From the NCBI RefSeq assembly GCF_027557445.1, contig NZ_CP106841.1:1474001-1538000 (forward strand): a stretch of 64,000 nt of DNA, read 5' to 3'. The position numbers were made by a program, and so were the translations under genes. The stretch comes from Paenalcaligenes faecalis (GTDB taxonomy: Bacteria; Pseudomonadota; Gammaproteobacteria; Burkholderiales; Burkholderiaceae_B). Positions 33,603 to 43,461 of the stretch are shown piece by piece. The notes under the pieces were generated by a model. That model was not told the origin of the DNA and did not search any database. It saw only the letters and a program-made list of their open reading frames with translations. Positions within the stretch are counted from its first letter, which is position 1. Each line of letters starts with the position of its first letter.

Positions 33603-35017
33603 ATGGCTGTTTTTGTAATAGATAGACGCCAAGTGCCCTTGATGCCGTGCTCCGAGAAGCGAGCAAGACTGCTTTTGGCGCGAGGGCGGGCAAGGGTGCA
33701 TCGGCTCATACCCTTTACGATTCGCTTGATTGACAGAGCGGTGGCGCAAAGCGAGTTACAACCACTAGAGCTTAAAATTGATCCTGGCAGTAAAACATCA
33801 GGGCTGGCGTTGGTTCGCAATCGCAATACCGTTAACGCGGAAACGGGCGAGATAACAGCTACCGCTCACGTACTAAACCTGTTTGAGTTGATACATCGCG
33901 GGGCTCAAATTAGTCACGCCTTAACAGCGAGACGCCAAATGCGCCGTCGCCGCCGTAGTGCTAATTTACGCTACCGTGCGCCTCGATTCCTTAACCGAAA
34001 AAACAAAGGCAAAGGGTGGCTCGCGCCGAGTTTGCAGCATCGAATTGACACCACGCTGTCATGGGTTGCGCGACTACGAAACGTAGCACCCGTTACACAC
34101 CTTGCACAAGAGCTGGTTCGTTTTGATATGCAGCAGCTTGAAAACCCGGAAATAGCGGGCGTGGAGTACCAGCAAGGCGAATTAGTGGGCTATGAGGTAC
34201 GCGAGTATTTGTTAGAGAAGTGGCGACGACAATGCGCCTACTGCGATGCGTCAACTGTGCCGCTGCAAATCGACCACATACACCCCAAAGCGCGTGGCGG
34301 CTCGAACCGCGTCAGCAACTTAACGCTCGCGTGTGCGCCGTGCAATTTAAGGAAAGCGGCACAAGATGTCACGCAGTTCTTAGAAAAAGACCCCAAGCGC
34401 TTAGCTAAAATTCAAGCCCAAGCAAAACGCCCCTTACGCGATGCCGCAGTCGTTAACGCCACGCGCTGGAAACTGCTTAACGCGCTCAAGGCAACAGGAC
34501 TGCCCGTACGCACAGGGTCAGGAGGCTTAACGAAGTGCAATCGCTCACGGCTCGCTATTCCAAAGACGCATGCCTTAGATGCCGTATGTATCGGCGAAGT
34601 GGATCAGGTTGAGCAATGGCAAAAGCCGACCTTAGCGATTAATGCCACTGGGCGTGGTAGTTACCAACGCACACGCCTTAATCGTTTTGGCTTCCCGCGA
34701 GGCTATTTAACACGGCAAAAACGAATTCATGGCTTTCAGACGGGTGATAGGGTTAAGGCGATGGTCACGAAAGGCAAGAAGGTAGGAACATACATGGGTC
34801 GCGTTGCCGTTAGGGCTTCAGGAAGCTTTAATATTCAATCCGCAGAGGGGCTAGTTCAAGGCATCAGCCATCGCTATTGCACCCTTATTCAACGTAGCGA
34901 TGGCTACGGATATTCACTGAGATCGGATAGCAATTAACTACGGAGAAGCGAGAACAAGGTTGGCTCACGCCAACGCGCTATCCCTCCCCGACCTAAAGGA
35001 CGGGGTATCTCGCGCAA
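33312..35017 (+). mobile_element. IscB element B (complete)
   Basis: Left end AATAACCCCGCCC at 33312, right end ...GTATCTCGCGCAA at 35017 after a CCCCG...CGGGG hairpin; 1,706 bp, as in element A. No transposase. Its iscB and scaffold differ more from A and C than those two do from each other. Confidence 0.82.
33603..34937 (+). CDS. iscB: IscB RNA-guided endonuclease (element B)
   Basis: 444 aa with the complete domain set: PLMP (12-15), RuvC-I Asp60, bridge helix QMRRRRRSANLRYR, RuvC-II Glu170, HNH (CAYC, DHIH in place of EHIH, CAPCN) and RuvC-III KTHALDAV. About 93-95% like element A by eye; differences include DHIHP for EHIHP in the HNH motif. The start has AGGAG 10 nt upstream. Confidence 0.93.
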   Translation: MAVFVIDRRQVPLMPCSEKRARLLLARGRARVHRLIPFTIRLIDRAVAQSELQPLELKIDPGSKTSGLALVRNRNTVNAETGEITATAHVLNLFELIHRGAQISHALTARRQMRRRRRSANLRYRAPRFLNRKNKGKGWLAPSLQHRIDTTLSWVARLRNVAPVTHLAQELVRFDMQQLENPEIAGVEYQQGELVGYEVREYLLEKWRRQCAYCDASTVPLQIDHIHPKARGGSNRVSNLTLACAPCNLRKAAQDVTQFLEKDPKRLAKIQAQAKRPLRDAAVVNATRWKLLNALKATGLPVRTGSGGLTKCNRSRLAIPKTHALDAVCIGEVDQVEQWQKPTLAINATGRGSYQRTRLNRFGFPRGYLTRQKRIHGFQTGDRVKAMVTKGKKVGTYMGRVAVRASGSFNIQSAEGLVQGISHRYCTLIQRSDGYGYSLRSDSN

Positions 35018-35158
35018 CATCTTGATGATAAATCGTTGAAGCCTAAATAACCTTAAATAGCTTAGGGCTATTACGTATTGTTACTTCTGCGACAAAATCT
35101 TAGGCTCTTAATTAACAGCAGCATCGGTTGTTCCTTAATTAACGAGCCTAACAAGACC

Positions 35159-36715
35159 ATGCGTAAAAATTTCCCTATCACCCATAACGAAGTCCATGTC
35201 CCAGAACATCAGTACCTGATCTCTAAAACAGACCTAAAAGGTCGCATCACCTACGTCAATCCCGTCTTTCTTGCCGTCAGCGGCTTTGACGCCGAAGAAC
35301 TGATTGGCAAAGCCCATAACATCCTACGTCACCCACACATGCCACCTAGCGTCTTTGCTGACATGTGGCAACAGTTACAAAAGGGCGAACAATGGCAAGG
35401 CATCGTCAAAAACCGCTGTAAAAATGGTGATTTTTACTGGGTACACGCCCGCATCATTCCCATCATTGAAAACCAGCAACACACTGGCTATGCCTCAATC
35501 CGCATTCGCGCCACAAAACAACAGATAGCAACAGCAGAACACCAATACGGCGATTTTATTCAAAACCCAACTCTTGACCGCCCTATTACCACCCCCATGT
35601 GGCGACGCGCCCTCAAATCTGCGCAATCCTTATTTTTTGGTAATAACTACAAATCCCACTTATTACGCATCGGTAGCCTCTTTGCGGCGCTAGTCGCTGC
35701 GGCAGCCGCCTTAACGGCGCTTTACCCCCAGCAAAACACCATTAGCTATACCGTCATCGCCATCAGCACCACCGCTTTGCTGGGTTACGCCTATATCATT
35801 AACAAAAAAATGCTCAGCACCCTAGAGCAATGCACCCACATTGCTCAACAAATCGCCATTGGCAATCTCAATATACAAATCGACACCGAACGCTCGGTGT
35901 TTGAAACACGACAACTGTATTTTTTTCTCAACCACATGCGGCGTAGCCTGCACAACATCACCAAGGACAGCAACCAAGCCATCCAACACTCGCAACAGGT
36001 TGCGTCTGGCCTGTACCAAAGCAGCCAACAGCTCTCGCAACGCACAGACGATCAATTACAGGCATTAACCCACACAAATCAACAGGCCGCCGAACTGGAT
36101 CAACTCATTCACCAAAGCCTAGAGCACGCAGAACAAGCGAATCAACTGATTACCACCACCGAACAGGCCGCCAATCAAGGCGGCCAAGACGTACAGGCGG
36201 TCGTGCAATCTATGCAAAACATTCTGCACAGCTCGCATCAAATCGCCGACATCACCACCTTGATCGAGGGCATCGCTTTCCAGACTAATATCTTGGCCTT
36301 AAATGCCGCCGTCGAATCCGCCCGCGCAGGCGAAGCCGGTCGCGGCTTTGCCGTAGTCGCCGCCGAAGTCCGCAGCCTTGCCCTACGCAGCTCTCAGGCA
36401 GCTGGCGAAATCAAAACGCTGATTGAAGCCAGCCACAACCACGTCAACACAGGCGCCCAGCAAGCCGAACAAACCGGTCACAGCATGCAACGCATCCTGT
36501 CTGCCATCCAAGACGTCCACCACACCATCCGCGCCATGGGCGACACCAACCACACCCAAACCGAATGCCTAAACCAACTGCAAACCGCCCTCCATGACCT
36601 AGAACAACTAAGCCAACAAAACCATCACCTGGTCAGCAGCCTGCACCAAAACGTGCATCATATGGGTAGGCAAAATGGACAGCTGCGGCACGCCATCGGA
36701 ATATTGCACGCTTAA
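35159..36715 (+). CDS. Aer-like PAS chemoreceptor 3 (divergent)
   Basis: 518 aa from the ATG at 35159 ([20 protein letters not shown]), chosen by alignment with the other two; 27 further residues are open upstream. PAS domain [20 protein letters not shown], membrane segments (~165-215), signalling tip [20 protein letters not shown]. The flanking adaptation regions have diverged: the QTAASMEELT-type block present in its paralogues is replaced by [20 protein letters not shown], and its C-terminal part is His/Gln-rich. Methylation may be lost. Confidence 0.88.
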   Translation: MRKNFPITHNEVHVPEHQYLISKTDLKGRITYVNPVFLAVSGFDAEELIGKAHNILRHPHMPPSVFADMWQQLQKGEQWQGIVKNRCKNGDFYWVHARIIPIIENQQHTGYASIRIRATKQQIATAEHQYGDFIQNPTLDRPITTPMWRRALKSAQSLFFGNNYKSHLLRIGSLFAALVAAAAALTALYPQQNTISYTVIAISTTALLGYAYIINKKMLSTLEQCTHIAQQIAIGNLNIQIDTERSVFETRQLYFFLNHMRRSLHNITKDSNQAIQHSQQVASGLYQSSQQLSQRTDDQLQALTHTNQQAAELDQLIHQSLEHAEQANQLITTTEQAANQGGQDVQAVVQSMQNILHSSHQIADITTLIEGIAFQTNILALNAAVESARAGEAGRGFAVVAAEVRSLALRSSQAAGEIKTLIEASHNHVNTGAQQAEQTGHSMQRILSAIQDVHHTIRAMGDTNHTQTECLNQLQTALHDLEQLSQQNHHLVSSLHQNVHHMGRQNGQLRHAIGILHA

Positions 36716-36771
36716 AGGCCTACACCATCACCATCGGATGCGTTTTTACACCCGCCTGATTGAAGTTCTTC

Positions 36772-36813
36772 AAAAAAGCAGTTGCTGATTGATAATCGGC
36801 AAACTGCTTTTTT
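36772..36813. terminator. Bidirectional terminator after chemoreceptor 3
   Basis: AAAAAAGCAGTT (36772-36783) with AACTGCTTTTTT (36802-36813), a 12-bp stem with T-runs in both directions. Confidence 0.88.
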
Positions 36814-36906
36814 GTGAAGCCACCCTGCCTAGATAAATACTCCATTGAAGCTCACCCAGCTAAAGCAAGGTGATTCTTGTTGTCATCGGTTTAGGCGCCG
36901 TGATAT

Positions 36907-38076
36907 TCAATCACGCCCGTCTTCTAAAACCTCTTCCAAGCGTTTCGTGTGTCGGCACTCCCTGCCGCCACAAACCGGTTCCCTCACGAGTCGCAGCCCT
37001 TCTTTGTGAATGTTGATTGCGGCATTCAGATCGCGGTCATGCGTCGCCCCACAAGGGCAGGTCCACCGCCGAATGGCGAGTGACCACTGGCCTTGGTAGA
37101 GCTCCCCACATTGACTACAGGTTTTGCTAGAAGGGAACCATTGACTAATGGCAGAAAGCGTTCTTCCATACCAGTCTGCCTTGTAGCTCAATTGCCTTAC
37201 TATTTCACCGAAGTTGACATCATGCAATTGTTTCGCCAATTTACGGTTTTTCACCATGTTTTTGACCTTTAATGACTCAATACTTATCACTTGATTTTCG
37301 TTTATAAGTTTTCTCGTCATTTTATGGGTCACATCATGACGGCAATTCGCGATCTTTTCGTGGATTTTCGCCACCACGCGTTGTTGCTTACTAAAATTCG
37401 CCGAGCCTTTGACTTTCTTGGCTAGTTTTCGCTGTGCTTTAGCCAGTTTTTTAGCGTATTTATTCGTTAAACGCGGGTTAGTAAACCGCTGGTCATCAGA
37501 ACAAACCGCTAACTCCGCAATGCCCACATCCACGCCCACCGTTTTACTCACCTCGGGCAGCAGTTGAACCGCTTCTTTTACTAAAATAGACACAAAATAT
37601 TTGCCTGTTTTTGTTTTAGACACGGTCAATGAGCTAGGTGTTCCCGTGAACAAACGCGACCAGCGGATTTTTAATGGCTGTTTCATTTTCGCCAACGTGA
37701 GCGATAGCGCCTTAGCGTCCCACTTAAAGGCGTTGTTCATATAGCTGGCCGATTGTTTTGCCTGTTTACGCTTAAATTTCGGGTAACCAAACCCTGAGGC
37801 AAAAAAGGAACGGAAAGCTTTTTGCAAATGGCGAAGCGACTGCTGCAACGGCACGCTAGAGACGTCTTTCAACCAAGCGTGCTTTGGACTGCGTTTAAGC
37901 TGATTGAGGTGGTTGTTCCAATCGTGGTAATTGGTTTTATTGCCTAACTCGTATTGTTCTTTAGAGAAACCAAGCGCGGCGTTATAGGTGAAACGAACAC
38001 AACCAAAGGTATGCGCCAAGAATGCAGCTTGCTCTTGGGTGGGGTAAAATCGGTATTTATACGCCACTTGTTTCAC
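36907..38076 (-). CDS. tnpB: TnpB, stand-alone (IS200/IS605 type)
   Basis: 389 aa. Catalytic residues Asp183 (GVDVGIAE), Glu267 (VISIESLKV), Asp349 (HDRDLNAAIN) and zinc cysteines 320/323 and 340/342 are all present, so it should be an active RNA-guided nuclease. No tnpA is associated. An imperfect hairpin with GTGATATTCAATCAC lies just beyond the stop codon at ~36898-36914 and may be the right end or part of the guide RNA; the scaffold would be the gene's 3' end. Confidence 0.9.
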   Translation of the reverse strand: MKQVAYKYRFYPTQEQAAFLAHTFGCVRFTYNAALGFSKEQYELGNKTNYHDWNNHLNQLKRSPKHAWLKDVSSVPLQQSLRHLQKAFRSFFASGFGYPKFKRKQAKQSASYMNNAFKWDAKALSLTLAKMKQPLKIRWSRLFTGTPSSLTVSKTKTGKYFVSILVKEAVQLLPEVSKTVGVDVGIAELAVCSDDQRFTNPRLTNKYAKKLAKAQRKLAKKVKGSANFSKQQRVVAKIHEKIANCRHDVTHKMTRKLINENQVISIESLKVKNMVKNRKLAKQLHDVNFGEIVRQLSYKADWYGRTLSAISQWFPSSKTCSQCGELYQGQWSLAIRRWTCPCGATHDRDLNAAINIHKEGLRLVREPVCGGRECRHTKRLEEVLEDGRD

Positions 38077-38147
38077 TTTTCCTCTCCTAATACTGTTTTA
38101 TTATACAGTAAAAACTGCTTGTGGCGCACGTGCTGATTGAATATATC

Positions 38148-38166
38148 TTGCCGCGTTTTGCGGCAA
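38148..38166. repeat. Subterminal hairpin, probable left end of the tnpB element
   Basis: TTGCCGC-GTTTT-GCGGCAA, a perfect 7-bp stem, 70 bp upstream of the tnpB start, near another copy of TTGAATAT. IS200/IS605 transposases recognise such end hairpins. Confidence 0.5.
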
Positions 38167-38188
38167 CGTCTTACATCCTCCACCTGAA

Positions 38189-39815
38189 GAGGGTGTCGCA
38201 AAAGGTCTGTTTTCAGTAAACTCATTCTTCATGAAGTCTATAAGGATCACTCATGAGCACTGCCAGTAAAATTCCTGATTTGATGAGCCGCCAGTTCGAT
38301 CTGTTTAGCGGTGTGCCCACCGAGGAACCGATGACTGAGCTGAAGACGGCTTTACAGAGCGGACGTCGTTTTGTGATGGGTGATCCTAGTAAGATTTTTG
38401 TAGGCACCGTGCCGTTGGAGGACTATCTACGTAGTAGCGGTGAACGGGCGGCCTTCACGGTAGCGCGTTTGCTTGATGAGCAGGACTGGCAGGGGTTTGA
38501 GCAGCGCTACGCCGCCACAGGGCGTGCGCCGTATGCTCCGCGCGGTATGATGGGATTAATTCTGTATGGCCTCATGCAGGGTGTGCATTCGCTACGTGCT
38601 TTGGAGCGTTTAGCCCGTTTGGATTTGGGCTGCATGTGGGTTTGTGGTGGTATTACGCCGGATCACGCCAATATTGGCCGCTTTATCCTTTTGCATGAAA
38701 CGTCGTTAACGAGTGATTTTTTTGAATCGCTCACCCGTTCCGTGTTGCGAGCCAGTGGCTCGAAGGGACGGCGTCTGGCGGGCGACGGGACGGTCATTGA
38801 GGCAGCTTGTTCGCACTACAAGTTACTCAAGGAGGATGCTCTCAAGGCGCACGTTAATGCGGCGCGTGACGTGTTGGCACGAATACCCGATGATGCACAA
38901 GCACAGAAAGCATACGCATCAGCGCTATTGAGCCACAAGCTATGGTGCAGCGTTTAAAGCGTGGCCGCGGCTTTGCGGCCTCTTATAAGCCTTCCGTTTT
39001 AGTCAATGACGACCGGATTATTGTCGCTGTAGCCGTTGATCCCTCGAGTGAAACGGCCGTCATGGAATCCATGTTGGATCAAAGCGCCCGGATCTTGGGT
39101 GAGCACGCTCAAGAAGTGCTGTTGGATGCGGGCTACTTCGATGATAAAGTGATTACAGCAACGCTTGATCGCACGATTAGCCTGCTGTGCCCGTCAGGAC
39201 AGTGGCCTGCTAAGGACAAAGGAACCGGACTGTTTCATAAAAGCCGCTTCCAATACGATCAGCACACTGACACCTATCGCTGCCCAGCAGACCAGATATT
39301 AAGGTGCCAGACCAAGGTGGCCCCCTCAGTTCGAACCCGCGAACACCGCGTCTACGGCACCTCATCCTGTGCGGGTTGTCAGTTAAGAGTCCGCTGCACC
39401 CAAGCCGTTAAAGGCAGGAAAATTAAGCGTTACCCCGAGGACGAAATGCGTGACGCGCTGCGTCAGATTATGGAACACCCCAAAGCACAGCGTGTATTCC
39501 GTCAGCGCAAGGCGATGGTCGAACCCGTATTTGCTCATCTGCGATGCCAGCAAAAACTTGAACGCTTCCGGCGCCGCGGCCTAGCGGCAGTGCGACGAGA
39601 GTTTGCACTGCACGCACTGGCATACAACCTATCTCGTGCCGTGAGGCGATTGAACGCCCTGTTGATCGTCTTATTTAACCTTCTTGGGCACATCTATCCG
39701 GTTCAGAACGTACTCCACCGTGTAACAACCTGTAGTGCTTGGAAAGGACGGATGCTCGGGGTGGCCTTTTGATAAACACTCTCCTCCCAGCCTGAAATTG
39801 TTTTGCAACACCCTC
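38189..39815 (+). mobile_element. IS1182-family insertion sequence
   Basis: Imperfect terminal repeats GAGGGTGTCGCAAAA (38189) and GAGGGTGTTGCAAAA (inverted, ending 39815), flanked on both sides by TGAA (38185-38188, 39816-39819), a 4-bp target duplication. It truncates the DUF4276 gene. Confidence 0.85.
38253..39772 (+). pseudogene. IS1182-family transposase, frameshifted
   Basis: The N-terminal part (MSTASKIPDLMSRQFDLFSG..., DYLRSSGERAAFTVARLLDE, ...SKGRRLAGDGTVIEAACSHY with the first Asp) stops at 38957; the C-terminal part resumes in another frame from ~38930 (MVQRLKRGRGFAASYKPSVL, ...VLLDAGYFDD, ...VEPVFAHLRCQQKLERFRRR). A small indel at ~38920-38930 explains the break. Together they cover a normal ~490-aa transposase. 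It may be inactive unless the shift is programmed. Confidence 0.82.
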
Positions 39816-40325
39816 TGAACGGCGGGGTTTTCCGCGCAAACCGATAAAACCAATCGCTATTTGATTTAGTTGCGACTCTAAATCCTCACGGCCTATCCCT
39901 CTAGCAAATGCCATCGGATCACTAAACAGCAATGCCTCAAACTCATACATTTGTACAAAAGGAATAAAACGACGCATGGGATCCTGTCCTATCATTTTTT
40001 GTAACTCAGCGGTCATAGCACCTTGGACTGCCCTTGCCTTAGCTTCAACCTCTGCCTGACCATTTGGTACATTTTTACCAGGAAACGAATTAGGCAATCC
40101 ATAATAATCAAAAAACGTTGTGCAATAAGCTGTCGGATCCCCTAACAATCGAATCTCTACATCCGTACGCAAACGCTCAAATTTAAAATTACCACCTTTG
40201 TGCCCTGGTTTACCTACTAACGCAGGTGATAAGATAATATTTTTATCCAGAAAAACTGGCTGTAGTAACTCTTTTACAAACATTTCCTCTGTTTGCCCTT
40301 CACAAATGATATGTACACGAATCAT
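39816..40325 (-). pseudogene. DUF4276 protein, 3' truncated by IS1182
   Basis: Starts MIRVHIICEGQTEEMFVKEL (ATG 40325, in TAATG overlap with the AAA gene), then FFDYYGLPNSFPG, FIPFVQMYEFEALLFSD. DUF4276 is a TOPRIM-like family found beside AAA ATPases in defence modules such as AbiL-like systems. The last genuine residues are around QLNQIAIGFIGLRG; the C-terminal part is lost and ~50 residues of antisense IS sequence would be added. Partner of the upstream ATPase, now probably inactive. Confidence 0.75.
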
Positions 40326-41425
40326 TACGAAGGTCTCCCGCCTAAGATGTTTTTCTGCCAAAGCTCACCAATAGTATAACTATCAAGCCAAGCACTGAAA
40401 TCCTGTTTATTCAATCGTTTAAATACAGATCCCTCATTTTCACGATCTACAACAATTAGATTTTCAATATCAAACTCATTTAACAAAGCCACTGATTGAG
40501 TAGAAATAATGACTTGCGCTCGTTTAGAAGCCGACCGTATTAGTGCCCCTAAAAGAGTAATTGCATAAGGATGCAGACCTAGCTCAGGCTCATCAATAAT
40601 AATGGTTGTTGGCAAATTAGGTTGCAATAACGCGGTCACTAAACAAATAAAACGTAACGAACCATCCGATAACTGGCTAGGCCAAAGCGCATAATCACTG
40701 TCTTTTTGCTTCCATAGCAAACGAACCAATAGCTCCTCGCTAGCCAACTCTCTGGGTTTAAGCACGAAATCATCAAAAAAAGGAATAGCTAAACGTACAA
40801 TTTTACGAATCTGCGTGTAGTGATTTGGTGATTCATTTTGCAGCCTATATAAAAAAGCCCCTAAGTTAGCCGCGTCCATACGTAAATACTCATTATCATG
40901 CACGGCTCCTTCGCGCTTTACCCCTGCTGTATCGCTCGTATCATGAAAATGATAGACCTTCCAACCAGATATTGCCTTATAACAAAAGTCTGCTATTTTT
41001 TGAGAAACACCACCTGACATCTCTCTCTTTAGATTTGACTCAAGCTGCCCTGAGCCCAACTGTGGACGAGTCACTCCAGCATCAAGCCCATCAAAATAAA
41101 GCGCCTCGGAGACAAACACAAATCCCCCATCTACCGTAGGCTCTAGCCTTATATCGTAGCCATTATCATTAAACCGAACAGAAGTCGTTAATGCTGAGGT
41201 TTCCTTGACGCCATAGCTTAGGACTCGATCCGCCCCACCCTGTTTGCTAACCCAAACTTGAAGCCTACCCTCTACCAACTCAGAAAGCATACGAAAATAA
41301 GCAACCACATTACTCTTACCTGCACCATTGGCACCAATTAAGACATTCAGATTTGATAATTGCAGATTTTCCAAATGACGTATAGATCTGAAACCCGCAA
41401 TGGATAATGTATGAATAGCGCTCAT
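40325..41425 (-). CDS. AAA (OLD/ABC-like) ATPase of a defence-type pair
   Basis: 366 aa from the ATG at 41425. Walker A NVLIGANGAGKSN (~30), signature-like QLSDGSLRFICLVTAL (~265), Walker B TTIIIDEPELGLHP (~295), and a distal VIISTQSVALLNEF switch, the AAA_15/21 pattern. It is paired by a stop-start overlap with the DUF4276 gene; such pairs act in phage defence, with the ATPase as sensor. Function here is inferred from the architecture. It is intact although its partner is broken. Confidence 0.82.
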   Translation of the reverse strand: MSAIHTLSIAGFRSIRHLENLQLSNLNVLIGANGAGKSNVVAYFRMLSELVEGRLQVWVSKQGGADRVLSYGVKETSALTTSVRFNDNGYDIRLEPTVDGGFVFVSEALYFDGLDAGVTRPQLGSGQLESNLKREMSGGVSQKIADFCYKAISGWKVYHFHDTSDTAGVKREGAVHDNEYLRMDAANLGAFLYRLQNESPNHYTQIRKIVRLAIPFFDDFVLKPRELASEELLVRLLWKQKDSDYALWPSQLSDGSLRFICLVTALLQPNLPTTIIIDEPELGLHPYAITLLGALIRSASKRAQVIISTQSVALLNEFDIENLIVVDRENEGSVFKRLNKQDFSAWLDSYTIGELWQKNILGGRPS

Positions 41426-41829
41426 ATTTCCCAACTAGAATTAGTAGTAACACCACATTAAGTTTGTATGACTCAACGCCCTTCGATTAGTATACGCCTA
41501 AGCTTAAATTGTTAGCCTAACTCTACAATAACCAACCTATCCCCTTGCTCTAATTATAAGGTGGAGCAAAAATAAAGGCACTCTTAGCTATGACAAAAAC
41601 ACCCCGCTTAATCTCTAACTACAAGCACCTCTTCTAGTCGCTCTATGCCCCACACTAAATTGACGTGTTTATATAACGAGAGCCTTTATCAGTAACAATT
41701 TAGGCTTTCTCCACGAGTTGTCACTCGATTTATTGATAAGCTGTGAACAAGTGACTACAGTAACCTTATGTACTCAGTCAAACATTGAGCGCGCCATTGT
41801 GCTATCAAAAAACTAAAGGAATAGTTATT

Positions 41830-41910
41830 ATGAAAATATCTCACTTGCCTGATTTTGATATGGCTGAAATGCTAAAAACAGACGAGGACATTGCTAATTA
41901 CTTAACATAA
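41830..41910 (+). pseudogene. Addiction-module antidote N-terminal remnant
   Basis: 26 codons, MKISHLPDFDMAEMLKTDED then IANYLT and stop, matching the start of the ~95-aa HigA-like antidote family. AAAGGA precedes the start. The helix-turn-helix part is missing. The rest of 41435-42137 holds only this and a tail-repeat fragment; I see no other gene. Confidence 0.55.
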
Positions 41911-42013
41911 TCCGAAGGTGGTGAGCTATAAAAACGCAAACCTTTCCCATCACCAAAGGTTTTAACCCCACGCTAGTCGCTACCAATGAGGCTCTCCACC
42001 AATCAGTAGATTG

Positions 42014-42112
42014 TTTTTATCGGGCACACAAAATCTTAAACTATCTGTGGAATACTTAGCGCAACAAGCACCGTGGGATGAGTTATTCACAGAAGAGGAG
42101 CTAAAGACAGCG
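42014..42112 (+). repeat. Tail-fragment repeat, copy 1 (partial)
   Basis: About 100 bp nearly identical to parts of copies 2 and 3; it encodes LSGTQNLKLSVEYLAQQAPW then DELFTEEELKT in one frame, with no start. It lies directly before fic. Confidence 0.75.
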
Positions 42113-42137
42113 AATAAGCCCCTTCTATGGAAAAAAC

Positions 42138-42920
42138 ATGAATTCCGAATTACTTCGTAAGCTAGAGTTGATCGATGCTGAAAAAACAACTTTAGATTTA
42201 GCCAGGCCTTTACCAAAAAATACAGTAGCATCATTACGGGAAAAACTTAACCTTGATTGGACCTACCATTCAAATGCAATAGAAGGTAATACATTAACAT
42301 TACGTGAAACCAAGGTAGTGCTTGAGGGTATTACAGTCGGAGGAAAATCAATTCGTGAGCACTGCGAAGCAATAAACCACAGAGATGCTATTGCTTATAT
42401 TGAAGAAATTGTGTCCAACATAGAGCCACTCAGTGAATGGCAAATTAAAACTCTGCATGGGCTTGTGCTGGCTAAAATAAGTGATGAAGATGCGGGTCGA
42501 TATAGGCGTGAAAACGTAGTTATTGCGGGAGCAAGCACCACTCCTCCAAGTCATTTACACCTGAATGATGAAATGAAGCAGCTAATGGAATGGTATGAAG
42601 GAGAAAGTGCCTCCAAACTGCACGCCATAGAACGTGCTGCAGAGCTTCATACACGATTCGTTAAAATCCATCCCTTTATAGACGGCAACGGCCGCACGGG
42701 ACGATTGCTTCTGAACTTTGAGCTAATGAAAGCAGGATACCCCCCTGCAGTCATTAAAAAAGAGGATCGATTAGCGTATTACGATGCCTTAGACGTAGCC
42801 TGTTTGAACGGTGACTATACAGCAATAACAAAACTGGTAGCGAACGCAGTGCAAGACTCATTAGCTATTTATATTGATGTGCTTGCATTAACTCCTAATT
42901 ACCCACTCCCTCGCGCTTAG
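42138..42920 (+). CDS. fic: Fic-family AMPylase
   Basis: 260 aa. The active motif HPFIDGNGRTGRLL (~175-188) is canonical HxFx(D/E)GNGRxxR. The N-terminal inhibitory helix motif TYHSNAIEGN matches [S/T]xxxE[G/N], so it is a self-inhibited class II Fic enzyme that transfers AMP from ATP to a hydroxyl on a target protein. No start ambiguity (MNSELLRKLELIDAEKTTLD). It is bracketed by two copies of the tail-fragment repeat. Confidence 0.9.
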   Translation: MNSELLRKLELIDAEKTTLDLARPLPKNTVASLREKLNLDWTYHSNAIEGNTLTLRETKVVLEGITVGGKSIREHCEAINHRDAIAYIEEIVSNIEPLSEWQIKTLHGLVLAKISDEDAGRYRRENVVIAGASTTPPSHLHLNDEMKQLMEWYEGESASKLHAIERAAELHTRFVKIHPFIDGNGRTGRLLLNFELMKAGYPPAVIKKEDRLAYYDALDVACLNGDYTAITKLVANAVQDSLAIYIDVLALTPNYPLPRA

Positions 42921-42956
42921 CCAGACAGTGGGTTGTTTTAGCTTAAACCACCAGTA

Positions 42957-43190
42957 CGTTTTACACGTTTCACTAAAATTATTAATGAATATGGCGGTGT
43001 AGCTGCGGCTAAGACCCTACTTGCCAACCGACAAGTCAGTGAAGGCTTCACGCAGTTATTTTTATCGGGCACACAAAATCTTAAACTGTCTGTGGAATAC
43101 TTAGCTCAGCAAGCACCGTGGGATGGGTTATTCACAGAAGAGGAGCTAAAGACAGCAAGGCAAAGACTGAAAGGAATAAGGATAGAGTAG
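42957..43190 (+). repeat. Tail-fragment repeat, copy 2
   Basis: A start-less frame reading RFTRFTKIINEYGGVAAAKT then LFLSGTQNLKLSVEYLAQQ and LFTEEELKTARQRLKGIRIE with a stop. This ~75-residue C-terminal tail occurs at the end of various phage-defence and toxin-like proteins; here the body of the protein is absent. Confidence 0.7.
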
Positions 43191-43204
43191 AAATGGCTTT
43201 CCAA

Positions 43205-43460
43205 CTACTGACCAACAACCAAAACCACCCCCAACCGGGTTAGTCGATATTTTTGAATCGGACTGCGTGGAAACTCAGGCTGAGTCATTTCAATCACCCC
43301 AGCAGCTAAAGCAGGTTGCAAATAATCATAAACAAACGTAGGACGATGCTTTAGCTGTAAACGCTCTAATAACTCTTTAGTTCCTAACTCCTCACCACTT
43401 AAAACAACCAACAGCCTACTTACTTGTTCGGTTACTTGTTCGGTTACTTGTTCGGTTGCA
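43205..43460 (-). pseudogene. C-terminal fragment of an AlbA/HATPase_c_4-type ATP-binding protein
   Basis: The frame reads ATEQVTEQVTEQVSRLLVVL and then LLERLQLKHRPTFVYDYLQP, IEMTQPEFPRSPIQKYRLT to the stop. The xQVTxQV repeats followed by this winged helix are the usual C-terminus of RecG-like/HATPase_c_4 proteins of ~450-550 aa; only the last ~85 residues remain. Confidence 0.65.
43420..43455. repeat. 12-bp tandem repeat, three units
   Basis: TTACTTGTTCGG repeated three times exactly; on the minus strand it encodes the repeated TEQV of the ATP-binding fragment. Confidence 0.9.
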
Positions 43461-43461
43461 T

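Noticed and set aside
43420-43455. CRISPR-like array
   Set aside because: Only three 12-bp units with no spacers, inside a coding fragment. No CRISPR array was seen anywhere in the window.
43424-43461. N-terminal MFGYLFGYLFG of the tail-fragment frame
   Set aside because: It is the antisense reading of the TEQV repeat; the true fragment begins near 43462.
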